Source: Musa acuminata AAA Group (lineage: Eukaryota; Streptophyta; Magnoliopsida; Zingiberales; Musaceae). Taken from it: a stretch of 64,000 bases of DNA. Below the pieces are notes generated by a model, which was given only the letters and a program-made list of their open reading frames with translations, made no database searches and was not told where the DNA came from. The stretch covers positions 15,729,501-15,793,500 of the forward strand of contig NC_088359.1 in assembly GCF_036884655.1 (NCBI RefSeq), in the 5' to 3' direction. The position numbers and the translations under genes are program-made. Positions 11,671-22,303 of the stretch are shown here, piece after piece. Every line of letters starts with the position of its first letter. The first letter of the stretch is position 1.

Positions 11671-12384
11671 GAGTCTAAACACATAAATGATACCAAGAAC
11701 TATACATAAGAGGCAAGATCTATTAATCAATTAAGAGAAGAGGTTTGAGAATTACCCTTGTAGTAATCTTCTTGAAAGATTGAGATTGATCCTTGAATTT
11801 GAAGAAGAGGAGGGTTTCCTTGAGTTTCTATAGGAGGATCAAGGAGAATGAGGGGTAGAGAGGTGTTTAGAGGTGTTTGGAGGAATGTAGGAGGGCTTGG
11901 GATTGGTTCTATCACCGGCCCTAAGTGCCTTTTTATAGGCAGAGGTTGCGGGCGGTGGCACCACTAGCTGGGCGGTGCTACCGCCAGCTGGGCGGTGCCA
12001 CCGCCTATGGGCAGTGAGCACTGCTCACATTAGTGTGTGGTGCTATCACAAGTGATTCCAATTTTGCAAGATTTTTGTTATTATGAAGCACACAACCTTA
12101 TTTACTTCATCATGTAAAATTCGCATCATAAGAGGAGAAGATTCGTATTGAAGATTGTTCGTCCATGATTCATCATATAAAATGCATACCATACTCAAAC
12201 ATTGTATAGAACTCGTAAAAAAAAAAAGCATACTGTAATTTCATGATTCACCATATAAAATTTATATGCAAGCATCATAACAACTCATATGAAAAAAAAT
12301 AATACATATGGCTCATTGCGCATACTATAAGATCATGATTCAGGTGAGTAATCAAGAAAGTCCGAAAATAAAAATTTAACAAAT
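11671..12384 (-). promoter_or_regulatory. Upstream region of H env-like ORF: dyad array and TATA-like box
   Basis: On the minus strand, going toward the ORF: end of pol, about 330 bp of AT-rich sequence, three GGCGGT-N3-ACCGCC type dyads (about 11948-12006), then TATAAAAA (complement TTTTTATA, 11930-11937). The ORF starts about 260 bp further on. The order dyads then TATA repeats the layout of the LTR promoters. A separate promoter for the env-like ORF is an inference. Confidence 0.5.
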
Positions 12385-13039
12385 TTATGAATTCAGACAG
12401 CTTAACATCCCTAATTCCCTTCTAATGAAGTCAAATTGTTCTTTATTTAAGGGTTTTGTAAAGATATCAGCTAATTGATGTTTCATATCAATAAACTCTA
12501 ATATTACATCATGATTATTAACAAGATCTCATAAAAAGTGATGCCTAATGTCAATGTGTTTAGTTTTAGAGTGTTGAATAGGATTTTTAGCTAAGCATAT
12601 TACACTAGTATTATCACACTTTACTGGTATGTTTTTCAGGTCAATTCCATATTCCTTTAAAGTAATTTTCATCCATATAACTTGAGCACAGCTTGCACCT
12701 ACAGCTATGTACTCAGCTTCAGTTGTAGATAATGCAACCGAGTTTTATTTCTTGGAAGACCAAGAAACAAGTGTGTGTCCTAAAAATTGACATGTTCTGG
12801 ATGTGTTTTTTCTATCTAAACTACATCCAGCAAAATCCACATCAGCATAACCAAGCAATTCAAAGTTCTTAGATTTAGGATACTATAATCCTAGTTTAGG
12901 AGTTCCTTTTAGGTATCTAAATATCCTCTTAACAGCTTTTAGATGAGATTGCTTAGGGTTAGATTGAAATCTAGCACAAAGTCCTATGCTAAACATGATG
13001 TCCGGTCTAGTTACGATAAGGTAAAGCAAACTACCTATC
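12385..13039 (-). pseudogene. H pol fragment: RT C-terminus and RNase H
   Basis: It matches the C-terminal pol of D (40930-41590): RNase H features are recognisable in complement (TTEAEY, DADFAGCSLD, CDNTSVICLAKNPIQHSKTKHI-type frame), and the pol stop is TAA at 12385-12387. Several stops interrupt it. It ends at CTATC (13035-13039), the left target-site duplication of B1. Confidence 0.85.
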
Positions 13040-13501
13040 TATTAGGACCCTTTTTCTGAGCTTTGAATAATGTTTATTGAGTCTGTTTAGTTCAGTTGTT
13101 TATTGAGTTCAGTTAGAGTGAGGTAGAGGTTTATTTAATATTTATTTATTATTAAGAGTCCAAGTCCTAGTGGACTCTAAGTGGAACTCTATAAATAGTG
13201 ATATAACCTTTTTTTTTAGAATCAATAAATCAATTAATGAAATTTATTCCACTCTGTGGACAAACCTAAGGAGGTCGATCCCCTTGAAGTGATCAAGGAG
13301 GGCCGATCCCCTCGAAGTGATCAAGGAGGGTCGATCCCCTTGAAGCGATCAAGGAGGCCGATCCCCTCGAAGCGATCAAGGAGGCCGATCCCCTCGAAGC
13401 GATCATTATCATTTTCTCCTCTTTCTTCCACGGTAAGACCTTAGGGTCTTACCATTTGGTATCATAGTGTTATCATTTCTTAAGACTTTAGGATCTTATC
13501 A
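13040..13501 (+). repeat. B1 5' LTR
   Basis: It starts TATTAGGACCC (other copies TGTTAGGA) and ends GGATCTTATCA. It contains the 27-bp minisatellite GATCCCCTCGAAG...(13268-13410) and two copies of the LTR-end/PBS repeat (about 13430-13501). The primer-binding site TGGTATCAGAGC follows at 13504-13515. Confidence 0.88.
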
Positions 13502-13652
13502 TTTGGTATCAGAGCAGTGATACACGGCATTTTCACTGTTCTCGCTATAGTTATCATCATCTCAAAAAAAAAAAAAAAAAAGAGGAACGCAGGAGAAAAA
13601 AAAAAAAAGTAGGAAAGAGATCGTGTGAGAAAGGGTGAAGCCGGCGGCCACC
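13502..13652 (+). other. B1 PBS and start of leader
   Basis: The PBS is followed by A-rich runs (about 13563-13610). It is cut by F at the CCACC duplication (13648-13652) and resumes at 22309. Confidence 0.75.
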
Positions 13653-15689
13653 TGTTAGGATCGAGAGCACTAAGAGAGGGGGGGTGAATTAGTGCAGCGG
13701 AAATCTTTCAGCGATTAAAAACGAAAGCTGCGTTCGTTCGATAAAAATAATTTTGATGCAAAAGCCGATTCTAAGATTACTTATGATTAAGTGCAGTTTA
13801 CGTCTAAACACAGTTTGCGTCTAAATGCAGTTTGTGTCTAAATGCAGATTGCGTCTAAGCTCAGATTGCGTCTAAGCGCAGTTTGCGTCTAAGCGCAGAT
13901 TGCGTCTAAGCGCAGTTTGCGTCTAAACACAGTTTGCGTCTAAGCGCAGTTTAAGCAGAAGTATAAAGACAGTGTGCTGCTATTGTATAGCTCAAAAAGT
14001 AATCTGCAAAAAGCAGATTTACGTCTAAATGCAGATTTACGCCTAAACGCAGATTTACGTCTAAACGCAGATTTACGTCTGAACTTTGAAACTCGTTTGT
14101 AGACTCGCAGAAGGCAGTATGCAGTTGAAATCAAGACGTAAACGTAAACTGAAATCTGATGATTGTACGAGGAAAGCCGATTTACGTCTAAATGCAGTTT
14201 TACGTCTAAATGCAGATTTTCGTCTAAACCTTGAAACTCGTTCGTAAAATTGCAGAAGACAGTTTGTAGTTACAAAACGTAATCGTAAACTGTAATGTAT
14301 GAAAACACCGATTTACGTTTGAATGCAGATTCGGAAAGATCAGCACTTAGAAACTTGTTTGTAAAGGCGCAGAGAGCAGTAGCTATGTAGGAGGTTTGCA
14401 GTAATGATAAAGTGCTCAAAATAAACGCAAACCAGAGATTTAGAGTGGTTCGGTCAGTCTTGACCTACTCCACTTTTGGCTTCCTCCACCGACGAGGTCA
14501 CCGACGTCAACTAGAAGCCTTCCTTCAATAGGCGAAGGCCAACTGCCCTTTTACAGATTCACTCCTTTTGATGGGCTCAGGAGACAACCCTTACAGGACC
14601 TTTCTCTCCTCTCTTTACAACTCAAGACTTGAAGAACAGAAAGAGGAGAACTTTAGGACTTTACCCAAATTTGAGCTCTTAGAATCATAGAAAATATCAA
14701 GAATTCGGTGTAGGTCTGTATCTTTTCAGTGCTGAATGGGTGGGCTATTTATAGGCCCCAACCCAATTCAAATTTGGAGCTCAAAACGATCAAATCCCGG
14801 AATTCCGGGATCAGGCGGTTGCACCTCCTGACTGGAGAGGTTGCACCGCCTGGCAGAGCTCGAAGACTGAGCCCAGGCGGTGCCACCTCTTGACTGAGGC
14901 GGTTGCACCTCTCTACCAGAGCTCGAAGACCGAGCTCAGGCGGTGCCACCTCTCTGTCAGGGAGGTTGCACCGCCCAGGCTTGCTCGAAGACTGAGCTCA
15001 AGCGGTGCCACCTCTCTGTCAGGGAGGTTGCACCGCCCAGTCTAGCTCGAAGACTGAGCTCAGGCGGTGCCACCTCCTGGCTGGGGAGGTTGCACCGCCC
15101 AGTCTCGCTGGGAGGCTTAGCCCAGGCGGTGCCACCTCCTGGCCTAGGCGGTTGCACCTCCTGGTGCAATCAGGGTCCGAATGGTTAGCTCCATTCGGCC
15201 CAATTTCAGTCTTTCAGGGGCCCAATTGCCCCAAGATTAAGCTAATGGGATCACCTCCCATTTTCCAACTTAATCAATGTGCTAACTACGATTAGATCTA
15301 AGACAATTTCTGCAGCTTTGCTTCGGTGCGTCAATCGCTTCTTCCGGCGAGTTTCCGGCGAACTTCCGTCGATCATCCGATGAACCCTCGGTGATGCTCC
15401 TGCGGACTTCCGGCAAACTCCTGGACTTTGTGACGATCCACTTGGCAAGTTCCGACAAGCTTCGCTTGGCAAGCTTCTGGACTTCTCGGATCTGTTCTCG
15501 CAGAACCTCCGACGACCGTCCGAACTTCCGTCGAACTCACGAACTCCCAACGTGATCATGAACTTGACTCCGGCACAACTCCTGCTGCTTGTCTAACTTT
15601 CATTGTAGTTAATCCTGCACACTTATCTCAACATATAGATTAGACAACAAATGACAATTGACTTCATCATCAAAATCCGAGATTCAACA
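13653..15689 (-). repeat. F 3' LTR
   Basis: The poly-C hairpin (as G-run in complement) is at 13667-13695. The 18-bp minisatellite (GCGTCTAAGCGCAGTTT type) spans about 13797-14240. The TATA box in complement is TATTTATA at 14746-14753. The roughly 62-bp dyad-bearing minisatellite is at about 14810-15170. The LTR ends GATTCAACA at 15689. Confidence 0.92.
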
Positions 15690-16570
15690 ATCTCCCCCTT
15701 TTTGATGATGACAATCAATTGATAATGGAGTTATCCTTAACTCCCCCTGTCTATATGCCATAGTTGAGATAAGTCAACCTTGAATTCAAGACCTAAGAAT
15801 TCAAGTGACGTATTGATAAGTTAGATCAGTTAAACTTATCAATACTCCCATCATGATACTCATCATGATGTATCTCTTCAAAGATGATGTCAAGGCTTGA
15901 CATACATCATCAAGTTTGTATGATTGTGTTTGTAACTATTCATCATGTATTTTGAACATTATCATTTAAAGCTGTGAAGCACTATTACATGATGCACACA
16001 TTTGAAATATTCTAGCAAGTTTTGCATTTTCTTCACATGATAAGATATCAACTCAGGGCATAATGCAAACTTTAGCACATGTTCATATATCTCTTGGTGA
16101 TGCAAGGATGGCATAATCATAGCAGTGTGTTTATAGCATCACTCATACTATTTCTAATCATGGCAGTGTTTATCAATTCATATATCTCCCCCTTTGTCAT
16201 CAACAAAAAGCATAGTAATTATGATACCAGGAAAATAATAATAGCAAGCTTATAGAGGAATTTTACATAGATTGCTTTAAATACTTCTTCCCCTTTTTGT
16301 TATAATCCATTGTCTATGTAAAGATTTTGCAGGATGGAATACATACACATGAATCACTTCATCAAATCTATTTCAGAAACTTATTTTTCATGAAAGTGTA
16401 CGAGAAAATCTGTTTTATAAATAAGATGCATTCGGACAAGATTTTGTTGCAGATTTTCACATATAATCATGGCAATCAAGTGATTTGATTATTCGATATA
16501 GTCCGAAAAATAATTTTAACAAATTTATCTATTCGGACACATCAACATTCCTAATTCTGAATGAAATCAA
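15690..16570 (-). other. F 3' noncoding region and remnant of the pol 3' end
   Basis: It contains the terminal polypurine tract (15690-15703) and the internal polypurine motif (16185-16205). At about 16525-16570 it holds the last codons of pol, readable as ELGMLMCPNR then TAA (complement of 16525-16527). Everything upstream of that in pol is gone. Confidence 0.78.
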
Positions 16571-16732
16571 AGCACAACATTCTTAATTTGGACACATAAC
16601 ATACCAAACAGTAATGATACCATAAAAATCTGAGATAACTTTTACCATAAGGCGCAAGATAGATGTTTACAGCCAGCACATCAGAAGTGAGTAACATAAG
16701 AGGTTTACAACAGCAACAGGTGTTCAACAAGT

Positions 16733-17835
16733 TCATTGATGAGGTGGAAAATTAAAGTGCCTAAACAAGGAGTCAAATTGACTATGAATTTGCTGCAGCT
16801 CAGATAGGATTTGATCTTGTCGTTGTTCAATCCGTTCTTGTCTCTGTTCGAATCGATCCATTCGAATCCCAATTTCTTCGATGGATGTATGAGTTTGCTC
16901 AACTGGATGTGTTTCCTCAAAGGGAAGGGTCGGAGGAGATTGGGTACCCCTAAATACTGGTGTTTCCGGTTCTGGTTCAGGTTGAGGGTGATCAGTCCTT
17001 CTAGGGATTCTAACCCAGTTACCGTTTCTATAGTAACATCTTAGTCGGTGAAGTAGATTTTTGTTTATTATGCTGAATCTATCTACTTTCATTACTTCTT
17101 CTTCTGGTGGTATTAGAATGTCGTAAGCTTTCATTATTCTTATGATTATACCACCATATGGGAGCATCATATCTTTCTTAGATAATTCTAACATGTTTTG
17201 TTGGATAAGATAACCAAGACAGATGTCATGTCCCTTCATGATTAAGTACATAGTTCCTAATTCTAATTGACTTACTTCATCATGATGGTATTGTTTAGGA
17301 AGAATTATACTAGTCATGATATGATGAAGTATCTTAGTGTTCAAAGGCAATAGATGTTCACAACTTTTAGGAACCAATGCTATGTTAGGATTGGCATAGA
17401 TTGTTCCTAAGGCTTCAACATAAGATGTTCCAATACTTTCATCATCCCATGATCCTCTAAAGTAAAGTCCTATGCTTTTTATGGGAATGCCTATCATATC
17501 ACAAATGAACCTATCAGTGATTGAGATGTGTTGTCCTAAAAGATAGGTGGACATCCTTCATCATCTATTTGTATGTTATTGTAAAATAATCTAACTAGCC
17601 TAGGATAGATGGGTTCGTTAATCTGCAAGATTGGAAGTAGATCTAGGTTTGCAAACCATTGGATAGTCTCTAAGTCTCTTAGTTCATTTAGATCTACGTA
17701 TTTTCCCTTATTGATACTTCTAAGTTCGAAAGAGGAAAATTTTTCAGCATGGTTTTTTGAATCGAAAAGGGTGAAATCAAACTCTTCTACTAATCTCCTC
17801 TTTCCCTTGTCCCTTGAGGATCTTCTAGATCCCAT
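16733..17835 (-). pseudogene. F envelope-like ORF, one frameshift
   Basis: The start MGSRRSSRDKGKRRL at 17835 is chosen because the basic segment aligns with the H copy. Frame 1 runs to 17536 (FELRSINKGKYVDLN, LETIQWFANLDLLPIL, PIYPRLVRLFYNNI). Around 17550 the frame shifts and continues from STYLLGQHISITDRFICDMI to the stop at 16733, through LPLNTKILHHIMTSII, LELGTMYLIMKGHD, MLELSKKDMMLPYGG, a Pro/Glu-rich linker (PQPEPEPETPVF) and a C-terminal Gln/Arg-rich coiled coil (RFEQRQERIEQRQDQILSEL), ending FPPHQ. Total about 366 codons. It resembles the Sirevirus envelope-like / plant transposon protein domain (my recognition, unsearched). I see no convincing signal peptide or membrane segment. It lies between gag and the pol remnant, not downstream of pol as in H. 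Confidence 0.75.
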
Positions 17836-18210
17836 AACTACTGCTGTTTAGGGGGATGATGATGAGCAAGAGTAAATGAAGAACAAAACAGAATTTAAGG
17901 GCTTCTTAGAGAGTACCTTTGTGAAATCTTCAAGAGAAGGAAGGATTCTTGATGTTTTGCTCCGAAATGGGAGGTATTTGGAAAGCTTGGAGGAGTGAAA
18001 TGAGAATGGAGGAGACTTGGAAGAATAGAGGAGGAAATGGTAGTGAGTTGGGGTCGGTTCCACCGCCGGCCCTAGCGTGGGTTTAAAAAGGCAGAGTTGC
18101 GGGCGGTTGCACCTCTGGCTGGAGCGGTGAAACCGCTGGCAACCCGTGGTAGCTGGAGGTGCCACCGCTAGCTGGAGAGGTGCCACCGCCTGCAGCCAGT
18201 GAGCACCTAA
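17836..18210 (-). promoter_or_regulatory. Upstream region of F env-like ORF: dyads and TATA-like box
   Basis: On the minus strand: degenerate dyads at about 18110-18195 (e.g. GCGGT-GAA-ACCGC in complement), a TATA-like TTTTTAAA (complement in 18081-18090), then about 245 bp to the ATG. It corresponds to 11671-12010 in H, so the ORF and its upstream region travel together. Promoter function is inferred. Confidence 0.48.
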
Positions 18211-18649
18211 TGTGATTTGATCAGGGAGCCTTTGCCTTGAGGGGAGTTTTTCATTTCAGAGCAATTAACGTTTCTTACGTGATTTCGTATGAGTTTTTAT
18301 TTAAGGAAGAAGCTCTTGTACGATCAAGATAGATCTTTTAATGTGCGTATGTCGTACGTATGTTGATAGTTTGTTTGGTATCCCTTTTAAGATCATGACA
18401 TATTTAGTTTCTTCATGATACAAGAATTAATTCGTAGATGATAGAGTTGACGGGTTCGAAGATCAAGGGGATATGTGAATTTGGGAATCATATGTTTCTA
18501 ATAAGGTTGTATCTAAGTCGCATTTGTGATTTCATAACTTCCACTTGTTACTTAAGCGTTGCGAGTTCCTTTTTGACTATTGGTTTATGACTATCGAGAA
18601 TCAAGGAGCAGAATATTATTTCTTGCTCCAGCCTAAAATTTTAATGTTT
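18211..18649. other. Unassigned spacer in F between gag and env-like module
   Basis: About 440 bp with no ORF, no similarity that I recognise to the other copies, and no repeat. It replaces protease and the start of pol. Confidence 0.5.
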
Positions 18650-20233
18650 TTATAGGAAGGGATGATTTTTAGGTACCCATTTGCTTTTGGGTGCCTCACA
18701 AATAGATCTACATTTCTTATCATGTTGCATAGAATTTGTCATGGTTCCTTTAGGAACCCAAATCAATTTGTTTGGACTTATTTTCTTGAATGGACAACAA
18801 TGTGTCTTGTGTCCAAATTTACAACAGAAGTTACATTTGTCTTGATGTCGAATATGTAAGATGGAGCCTTTTATGAAGGTGGTTGGATTTTGGTGAGGAC
18901 TTCTCACGAATCCAATTCCACTTCTTTTGGGAACGTGACCCTTGTTTGTAAGGATCATGTTCAATGACTTGCTACCAACCTCGAATTTCTTCAAGGTATC
19001 CTTAAGTAGCAAGTTTTCTTTTTGGAGAGTTTCTAGATCATGGCATTTTATGCATGGGCTTAAACTATCATGATATTCAGCATTTAACTTATCGAAATTA
19101 CAAATAAGACTATCATGCTCCTTTTTAAGCAATTTGTATTTACTAATGATAGTCTTACACTCATCAAACAATTCATGGAAAGCATTTAATAATTCATCGA
19201 ATGATAAATCTGCATCTATTGAATTTGTTACCTCATCTTCGATGGCCATTAAGGCGTAATGAGCAACTTGCTCGGTGTTGGACTCCTCTTCTTCGGATGC
19301 GCTTGAGTCATCCCATGTTGCTTGAAGCGCCTTCTTCTTTGATGTTCTCCTTTTGACTTGGGGACAATCACTCTTGTAGTGTCCCGGCTTTTTGCATTCA
19401 TAGCAGATTACTTGGTCCTTCTTGGGTTCAAGTTTATTTTTTGCATCATTCTTAAACTTGTTTCTTTTAAAGAACTTTTTAAACTTTCTTGTTAGAAGTG
19501 CCAAGTCATCATCACAGTCCTCATCACTTGAGTTTTCTCTCAAGTGGCATTCAGAAGTTTTGAGTGCCATATCCTTCCTGTTCTTTGGAAGGATGTCTTC
19601 TTGCTCTTCATGAGCTTTACAAGTCATTTCGTAGGTCATTAATGACCCGATTAGTTCTTCAAGAGGGAAATTTCGCAGATCTTTTGCCTCTTGAATAGCA
19701 GTGACTTTAGGATCCCAACACTTAGGAAGGGATCTTAGTATCTTATTAACAAGCTCAAAATCCGAAAAACTCTTTCCGAGTCCTTTTAGACCGTTGACGA
19801 CATCCGTGAAACGGGTAAACATGTCGCCAATGGTTTCACTCGGTTTCATCCGGAAAAGTTCGAAAGAATGTAACAGCAAATTGATTTTTGACTCTTTTAC
19901 TCTACTTGTGCCTTAATGGGTCACTTCGAGTGTGTGCCAAATATCAAATGCAGTTTCACAAGTTGAAACACGGTTAAACTCGTTTTTATCAAGTGCACAA
20001 AATAAGGCATTCATAGCCTTTGCATTAAGAGCGAAAGCCTTCTTCTCCAAATCATTCCAATCGATCATTGGAAGAGAAGACTTCGAAAATCCATTTTCGA
20101 CAAGATTCCACAGTTCAAAATCCATAGAAATAAGAAAGATCCTCATTCGGGTCTTCCAGTAGGTGTAGTCCGTCCCACTGAACATGGGTGGACGCGTAAT
20201 AGAATACCCCTCTTGGTTTCCGGCGTATGCCAT
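18650..20233 (-). pseudogene. F gag, one internal nonsense codon
   Basis: It starts MAYAGNQEGYSITRPPMF. The N-terminal copia Gag (UBN2-like) region includes YWKTRMRIFLISMDFELWN and PKVTAIQEAKDL. A CCHC knuckle CYECKKPGHYKSDC and a second one CNFCCKFGHKTHCC bracket a long heptad-rich helix region. The end is KSKWVPKNHPFL. A TAA at 19913-19915 replaces the Glu codon present in E and D, splitting the ORF after THLEVTH-region residue 106. The ORF stops at 18650-18652, the same codon where E has TAG. Without that one nonsense codon Gag would be full length, so it may have been functional when F moved. Confidence 0.88.
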
Positions 20234-20269
20234 TTCTCTTGGGTTTTAATCCGTTAGAGAGTTAACCTA

Positions 20270-20281
20270 GCTCTGATACCA
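20270..20281 (-). promoter_or_regulatory. F primer-binding site
   Basis: GCTCTGATACCA in complement equals TGGTATCAGAGC, complementary to the 3' end of initiator tRNA-Met. It lies two bases from the 5' LTR. Confidence 0.9.
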
Positions 20282-20283
20282 AT

Positions 20284-22303
20284 TGTTAGGATCGAGAGCA
20301 CTAAGAGGGGAGGGGGTGAATTAGTGCAGCGGAAATCTTTCAGCGATTAAAAATGAAAGCTGCGTTCGTTCGATAAAAACTATTTTGATGCAAAAGCCGA
20401 TTATAAGATTACTTATGATTAAGTGCAGTTTACGTCTAACCACAGTTTGCGTCTAAACGCAGTTTGCTTCTAAATGCAGATTGCGTCTAAGCTCAGATTG
20501 CGTCTAAGCGCAGTTTGCGTCTAAGCGCAGATTGCGTCTAAGCGCAGTTTGTGTCTAAACACAGTTTGCGTCTAAGCGCAGTTTAAGCAGAAGTATAAAG
20601 ACAGTGTGCTGCTATTGTACAGCTCAAAAAGTAATCTGCAAAAAGCAGATTTACGTCTAAACGCAGATTTATGTCTAAACGCAGATTTACCTCTAAACGC
20701 AGATTTACGTCTGAACTTTAAAACTCGTTTGTAGACTCGCAGAAGGCAGTATGCAGTTGACATCAAGACGTAAACGTAAACTGAAATATGATGATTGTAC
20801 GAGGAAAGCCGATTTACGTCTAAATGCAGATTTTCGTCTAAACCTTGAAACTCGTTCGTAAAATTGCAGAAGATAGTTTGTAGTTACAAAACGTAATCGT
20901 AAACTATAATGTATGAAAACACCGATTTACGTTTGAATGCAGATTCGGAAAGATCAGCACTTAGAAACTTGTTTGTAAAGGCGCAGAGAGCATTAGCTAT
21001 GTAGGAGGTTTGCAGTAATGATAAAGTGCTCAAAATAAACGCAAACCAGAGATTTAGAGTGGTTCGGTCAGTCTTGACCTACTCCACTTTTGGCTTCCTC
21101 CACCGACGAGGTCACCGACATCAACTAGAAGCCTTCCTTCAATAGGCGAAGGCCAACTGCCCTTTTACATATTCACTCCTTTTGATGGGCTCAGGAAACA
21201 ACCCTTACAGGACCTTTCTCTCCTCTCTTTATAACTCAAGACTTGAAGAACAGAAAGAGGAGAACTTTAGGACTTTACACAAATTTGAGCTCTTAGAATC
21301 ACAGAAAAGATCAAGAATTCAGTGTAGGTCTGTATCTTTTCAGTGCTGAATGGGTGGGGTATTTATAGGCCCCAACCCAATTCAAATTTGGAGCTCAAAA
21401 CGATCAAATCCTGGAATTCCGGGATCAGGCGGTTGCACCTCCTGACTGGAGAGGTTGCACCGCCTGGTAGAGCTCGAAGACTGAGCCCAGGCGGTGCCAC
21501 CTCTTGACTGAGGCGGTTGCACCTCTCTGCCAGAGCTCGAAGACCGAGCTCAGGCGGTGCCACCTCTCTGTCAGGGAGGTTGCACCGCCTAGTCTTGCTC
21601 GAAGACTGAGCTCAGGCGGTGCCACCTCTCTGTCAGGGAGGTTGCACCACCCAGTCTAGCTCGAAGACTGAGCTCAGGCGGTGCCACCTCCTGGCTGGGG
21701 AGGTTGCACCGCCCAGTCTCGCTGGGAGGCTTAGCCCAAGCGGTGCCACCTCCTGGCCTAGGCGGTTGCACCTCCTGGTGCAATCAGGGTCCGAATGGTT
21801 AGCTCCATTCGGCCCAATTTCAGTCTTTCAGGGGCCCAATTGCCCCAAGATTAAGCTAATGGGATCACCTCCCATTTTCCAACTTAATCAACGTGCTAAC
21901 TATGATTAGATCTAAGACAATTTCTGCAGCTTTGCTTCGGTGCGTCAATCGCTTCTTCCGGCGAGTTTCCGACGAACTTCCGTCGATCATCCGATGAACC
22001 CTCGGTGATGCTCCTGCGGACTTCCGGCAAACTCCTGGACTTTGCGACGATCCACTTGGCAAGTTCCGACGAGCTTCGCTTGGCAAGCTTCTGGACTTCT
22101 CGGATCTGTTCTCGCAGAACCTCCGACGACCGTCCGAACTTCCGTCGAACTCTCGAACTCCCAACGTGATCATGAACTTGACTCTAGCGCAACTCCTGCT
22201 GCTTGTCTAACTTTCATCGTAGTTAATCCTGCACACTTATCTCAACACATAGATTAGACAACAAATGACAATTGACTTCATCATCAAAATCCGAGATTCA
22301 ACA
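20284..22303 (-). repeat. F 5' LTR
   Basis: It is nearly the same as 13653-15689 over long stretches, including the 18-bp minisatellite (about 20430-20850), TATTTATA at 21360-21367, and the dyad minisatellite (about 21425-21785). It ends GATTCAACA before CCACC. Confidence 0.92.

Larger units (their letters stand above)
13653..22303 (-). mobile_element. F: Sirevirus-like element with gag and env-like ORF but no pol
   Basis: Two long LTRs (13653-15689 and 20284-22303) start TGTTAGG and end CAACA, with the 5-bp duplication CCACC on both sides (13648-13652, 22304-22308). The primer-binding site in complement is at 20270-20281 and the polypurine tract at 15690-15703. Read 5' to 3' on the minus strand: LTR, PBS, gag, spacer, dyads plus TATA-like, env-like ORF, a few tens of bases of the pol 3' end, 3' noncoding region, LTR. 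Protease, integrase, RT and nearly all of RNase H are absent. Confidence 0.9.

Noticed and set aside
13504..13515. GGTATCAGAGC motifs as tRNA gene fragments
   Set aside because: They match only the 12-base tRNA-Met 3' end next to LTRs, so they are primer-binding sites; no cloverleaf is present.
13940..14134. Repetitive peptide FRRKSAFRRKSAF on the minus strand
   Set aside because: It is the translation of the 18-bp LTR minisatellite (six codons per unit).
14749..15295. Overlapping ORFs on both strands with peptides such as RCNRLSQEVAPPELSL and GGCTAQSSSKTELRRCHL
   Set aside because: They fall in the 62-bp dyad minisatellite of the LTRs, recur in every LTR in several frames, and reflect repeat length and GC content, not coding.
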